Source: DAINPP01 sp036743375 (GTDB lineage: Bacteria > Thermotogota > Thermotogae > MWEM01). From it: a stretch of 64,000 bases of DNA. The stretch spans positions 1 to 64,000 of the forward strand of contig DAINPP010000010.1 in the NCBI GenBank assembly GCA_036743375.1. Reading direction: 5' to 3'. The notes below the pieces were generated by a model, which saw only the letters and a program-made list of their open reading frames with translations, did no database searches and was not told where the DNA came from. The position numbers and the translations under genes are program-made. Positions 62,088-64,000 of this stretch are shown one piece after another; the stretch's first letter is position 1; every line of letters begins with the position of its first letter.

Positions 62088-63074
62088 TCAGTTTATAAGA
62101 TCTATTGTATTCTGTACAAGCTTTTCCGTAATGCCCCTTTCCGCAACCCTCAGGGCATTTGAAAACGCCAGCGCGTCGGAATTTCCGTGTGCCTTGACCA
62201 CCGGGGCATTGACCCCGAGGATATAGGCCCCGCCAGTGTTTCTGGAATCCGTCTTCTTTCTCAAGCTGTCAAACACCGGTCTCAGCAGAAGGTATCCGAG
62301 CTTCAGAAAAAGACCACCTGAGAGAATAGAGTCCTTCAGGATGGAGTTGATCAGTTTTCCCAATCCCTCCATGGATTTCAGGGCGATATTTCCAGACCAG
62401 CCGTCCGTTACGACGACATCGACCTCTCCGATCGTTATATCCCGGCCTTCCACAAAGCCCTCAAAATTATCCGGTATATTCTCCTCCAGGGCCTTCAAGG
62501 CCTCCTTTACCGCCTCTGTTCCCTTGTCCTCCTCTGTTCCGACGTTCAACAGGCCGACTTTGGGTCTTGAGAGGCCGTTCATCTTCTGAAGTGCCATTCC
62601 CATCTTCGCAAAGGAGACATAATTCTCTATCTTACATTCAAGATTGGCCCCACTGTCAAGAAAGATGGTTGTTCCCCTTTTACTCGGAATCGGCGTTGCG
62701 ATAGTCGGTCTCGGAATTCCCTTTATTCTTCCCACAACAAAGGTGGCAACGGCGAGCAGTCCACCCGTACTGCCTGCGCTGACCAGTGCATCCGCCTTTC
62801 CCTGCTTGACGAGATCCGCTGCCTTATACAGCGAGCAGTCCCTTCTTCTTAAGACGGTTGAAGGTTTGGCGTCCATCTCAAACACATCATCGGCATTCAC
62901 TATCTCAATATCGTTAAAGGGGCTGATCATTTCCTGAAAACGCTTGATTTCCGATTCTATTCCCACGAGGGCAATTGCGGATTTCAGACCATTTTTCTTC
63001 GCTTCGACAACACCCTTTATGACCTCTTCGGGTGCATGATCTCCCCCCATTGCATCTATCGCTATGATACTCAT
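62088..63074 (-). CDS. plsX: Phosphate acyltransferase PlsX
   Basis: 328 residues. Converts acyl-ACP and phosphate to acyl-phosphate, the first step of phospholipid synthesis with PlsY. Starts IAIDAMGGDHAPEEVIKG, the invariant PlsX N-terminus; SAGSTGGLLAVA, FLDSGAN and VVTDGWSGNIALKSMEG follow. GGAGG lies about 8 nt before ATG 63074. fabH, acpP and rpmF usually sit beside plsX but are absent here. A TATAAT lies on the minus strand at 63127-63122. Confidence 0.96.
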   Translation of the reverse strand: MSIIAIDAMGGDHAPEEVIKGVVEAKKNGLKSAIALVGIESEIKRFQEMISPFNDIEIVNADDVFEMDAKPSTVLRRRDCSLYKAADLVKQGKADALVSAGSTGGLLAVATFVVGRIKGIPRPTIATPIPSKRGTTIFLDSGANLECKIENYVSFAKMGMALQKMNGLSRPKVGLLNVGTEEDKGTEAVKEALKALEENIPDNFEGFVEGRDITIGEVDVVVTDGWSGNIALKSMEGLGKLINSILKDSILSGGLFLKLGYLLLRPVFDSLRKKTDSRNTGGAYILGVNAPVVKAHGNSDALAFSNALRVAERGITEKLVQNTIDLIN

Positions 63075-63182
63075 CTTATACCTCCCATAAACAAATCCGA
63101 AATTAAAATAAATTCTATGAAATTATACACCATTTTTTCCGTCTCAAATTACTGTAAGCGGTTAATATTGTTAGTTATATGA

Positions 63183-63218
63183 CAGTTAGAGGATAACTGA
63201 ACAAATTTGCTGTATAAT
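63183..63218 (+). promoter_or_regulatory. Promoter of rubredoxin/flavodiiron genes with 17-bp palindrome
   Basis: CAGTTA-GAGGA-TAACTG (63183-63199), perfect 6-bp arms around 5 bp, covers the -35 region of a promoter with -10 TATAAT at 63213-63218, and the start ATG is about 30 bases further. A regulator binding here would control the O2/NO detoxification pair. It does not match a Rex site. Confidence 0.5.
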
Positions 63219-63248
63219 AAAATATCACAAAAATTTGGAGGGAAAATT

Positions 63249-63407
63249 ATGGACAAGTATGTATGCACAGTTTGCGGTTATGTTTATGACCCCGAGGTAG
63301 GAGATCCGGATAACGGAGTGGCAGCAGGAACAAAATGGGAAGATGTCCCTGAAGACTGGGTATGTCCGTTATGTGCAGCTGGAAAAGACGCCTTTGAAAA
63401 AGAATAA
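63249..63407 (+). CDS. Rubredoxin
   Basis: 52 residues. Two Cys pairs, CTVCGY and CPLCAA, bind one iron; DPDNGVAAGTKWEDVPEDWVCP is the typical core. GGAGGG is 6 nt before ATG 63249; the open frame runs 14 codons further upstream without a site. It carries electrons to the flavodiiron protein encoded next, for reduction of O2 or NO in an anaerobe. Confidence 0.97.
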   Translation: MDKYVCTVCGYVYDPEVGDPDNGVAAGTKWEDVPEDWVCPLCAAGKDAFEKE

Positions 63408-63425
63408 TCCGGGATGGTGAAGTAA

Positions 63426-64000
63426 TTGGCTTTGAGAAAGATTAAGGAAAATATTTACAATGTAGGTGCAATCGACTGGGATCGAACGCTGTTCGACGAA
63501 CTCGTTCCGCTCCCCGAAGGAACTTCGTATAACGCCTTCATTGTAAAGGGTAGTGAAAAGACGGCCATGATAGATTCCGTAGAACCGGCCAAACAGGAGG
63601 AGTTCGTCAGAAACATCAAGGAATACGGATTAGAAAGACTTGACTATCTTATCTGTAATCATGCCGAACAGGATCATTCCGGACTTATTCCGCTCGTACT
63701 TGAAATGTTCCCCGAAGCAAGACTTGTGACCAATGAAAAATGTAAGGGATTCCTTCAGGACCTCTTACCCATCGATGAGGAAAGATTTGATATCGTGAAG
63801 GATGGAGACATCCTTTCACTCGGTGACAAGACACTCGAATTCATATTCGCTGCCCTTGTACACTGGCCGGAAACGATGTTCACCTATCTCAGGGAAGATA
63901 GGATACTCTTCTCAGGGGATTTCCTCGGTTCACATCTTGCAACAAGCGAGACATTCTCAAGGGATGATGCACAGACTCAGATGGCCGCCATGCGATACTA
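63426..64000 (+). CDS. Flavodiiron protein (FprA/ROO family), N-terminal part
   Basis: Partial, runs off the right edge; 191 codons visible. A metallo-beta-lactamase-type diiron domain: YNAFIVKGSEKTAMIDS, CNHAEQDHSGLIPL (H-x-E-x-D-H ligands), ALVHWPETMFTY (His) and FSGDFLGSH (Asp). The FMN-binding flavodoxin half is beyond the window. TTG start 63426 (another TTG at 63432), 18 bases after rubredoxin. Reduces O2 to water or NO to N2O with electrons from rubredoxin. Confidence 0.93.
   Translation, partial: MALRKIKENIYNVGAIDWDRTLFDELVPLPEGTSYNAFIVKGSEKTAMIDSVEPAKQEEFVRNIKEYGLERLDYLICNHAEQDHSGLIPLVLEMFPEARLVTNEKCKGFLQDLLPIDEERFDIVKDGDILSLGDKTLEFIFAALVHWPETMFTYLREDRILFSGDFLGSHLATSETFSRDDAQTQMAAMRY

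Overview
The window looks like one stretch of a chromosome from an anaerobic, Gram-negative-type (diderm) bacterium of moderate G+C that I cannot place to a phylum. The diderm evidence is an apolipoprotein N-acyltransferase (Lnt), four large lipobox-bearing lipoproteins, an O-antigen-ligase-like protein, a periplasmic parvulin foldase and a probable outer-membrane protein. The anaerobe evidence is Rex, rubredoxin with a flavodiiron protein, flavodoxin, a ferredoxin-fused dihydroorotate-dehydrogenase-like enzyme, an oxygen-sensitive activase/dehydratase-type cluster, and kdd of lysine fermentation. The sequence is a scaffold: a run of 100 N (54982-55081) interrupts kdd.

Layout. 1-6.3 kb (minus): the start of a GH3 glycosidase, then rlmI-like / ecfA1 / ecfA2 / large FN3-plus-beta-helix lipoprotein / TrmN6-like methyltransferase, closely packed. 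6.4-8.8 kb (minus): tsf, pyrH and tmk, with a terminator between tsf and pyrH and without the usual rpsB and frr neighbours. 8.8-13.9 kb (minus): a hybrid histidine kinase, a receiver-first histidine kinase and a ROK regulator that overlap one another. 14-19.8 kb (plus): recG, an M20 amidohydrolase, ssnA and a membrane protein. 19.8-22 kb (minus): nagA and a flippase-like protein. 22.2-27.2 kb (plus): a long RecJ, a DUF3343-like protein, a RuvX/YqgF protein with a C-terminal extension running into tRNA-Arg(CCG), and an MTA/SAH nucleosidase. 27.2-28.6 kb (minus): flavodoxin and two GNAT acetyltransferases. 28.7-31.8 kb (plus): a three-gene split form of the 2-hydroxyacyl-CoA dehydratase / activase family. 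31.8-42.7 kb (minus): a long co-directional block (proS, DUF2344, CheY, RsbU-type phosphatase, YebC, PHP phosphoesterase, outer-membrane-like protein, CheR, FtsY, DUF2225, LysM lipoprotein). 42.7-46 kb (minus): rex, threonine synthase, DHOD-ferredoxin. 46.2-52 kb (plus): two large surface lipoproteins, one with an incomplete papain-like domain and one with two beta-helix modules carrying GGG-type repeats. 52-63 kb (minus): flavin reductase, diguanylate cyclase, kdd, parvulin, O-antigen-ligase-like protein, Lnt, DegT aminotransferase, PlsX. 63.2-64 kb (plus): rubredoxin and the start of a flavodiiron protein.

How the genes fit together. Several blocks serve the envelope: PlsX, Lnt, the ligase-like protein and the parvulin at the right end, and the lipoproteins that Lnt would acylate. 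Redox control is visible: rex has a Rex-type palindrome between its -10 box and its ribosome binding site, and the rubredoxin/flavodiiron promoter carries another palindrome. Many promoters share an extended -10 element (TGnTATAAT). Amino-acid fermentation is suggested by kdd and the activase cluster. I saw no CRISPR array, insertion sequence, integrase or restriction system. The best candidates for new biology are the three-gene activase/dehydratase-like set and the truncated papain-like lipoprotein beside the beta-helix lipoprotein.
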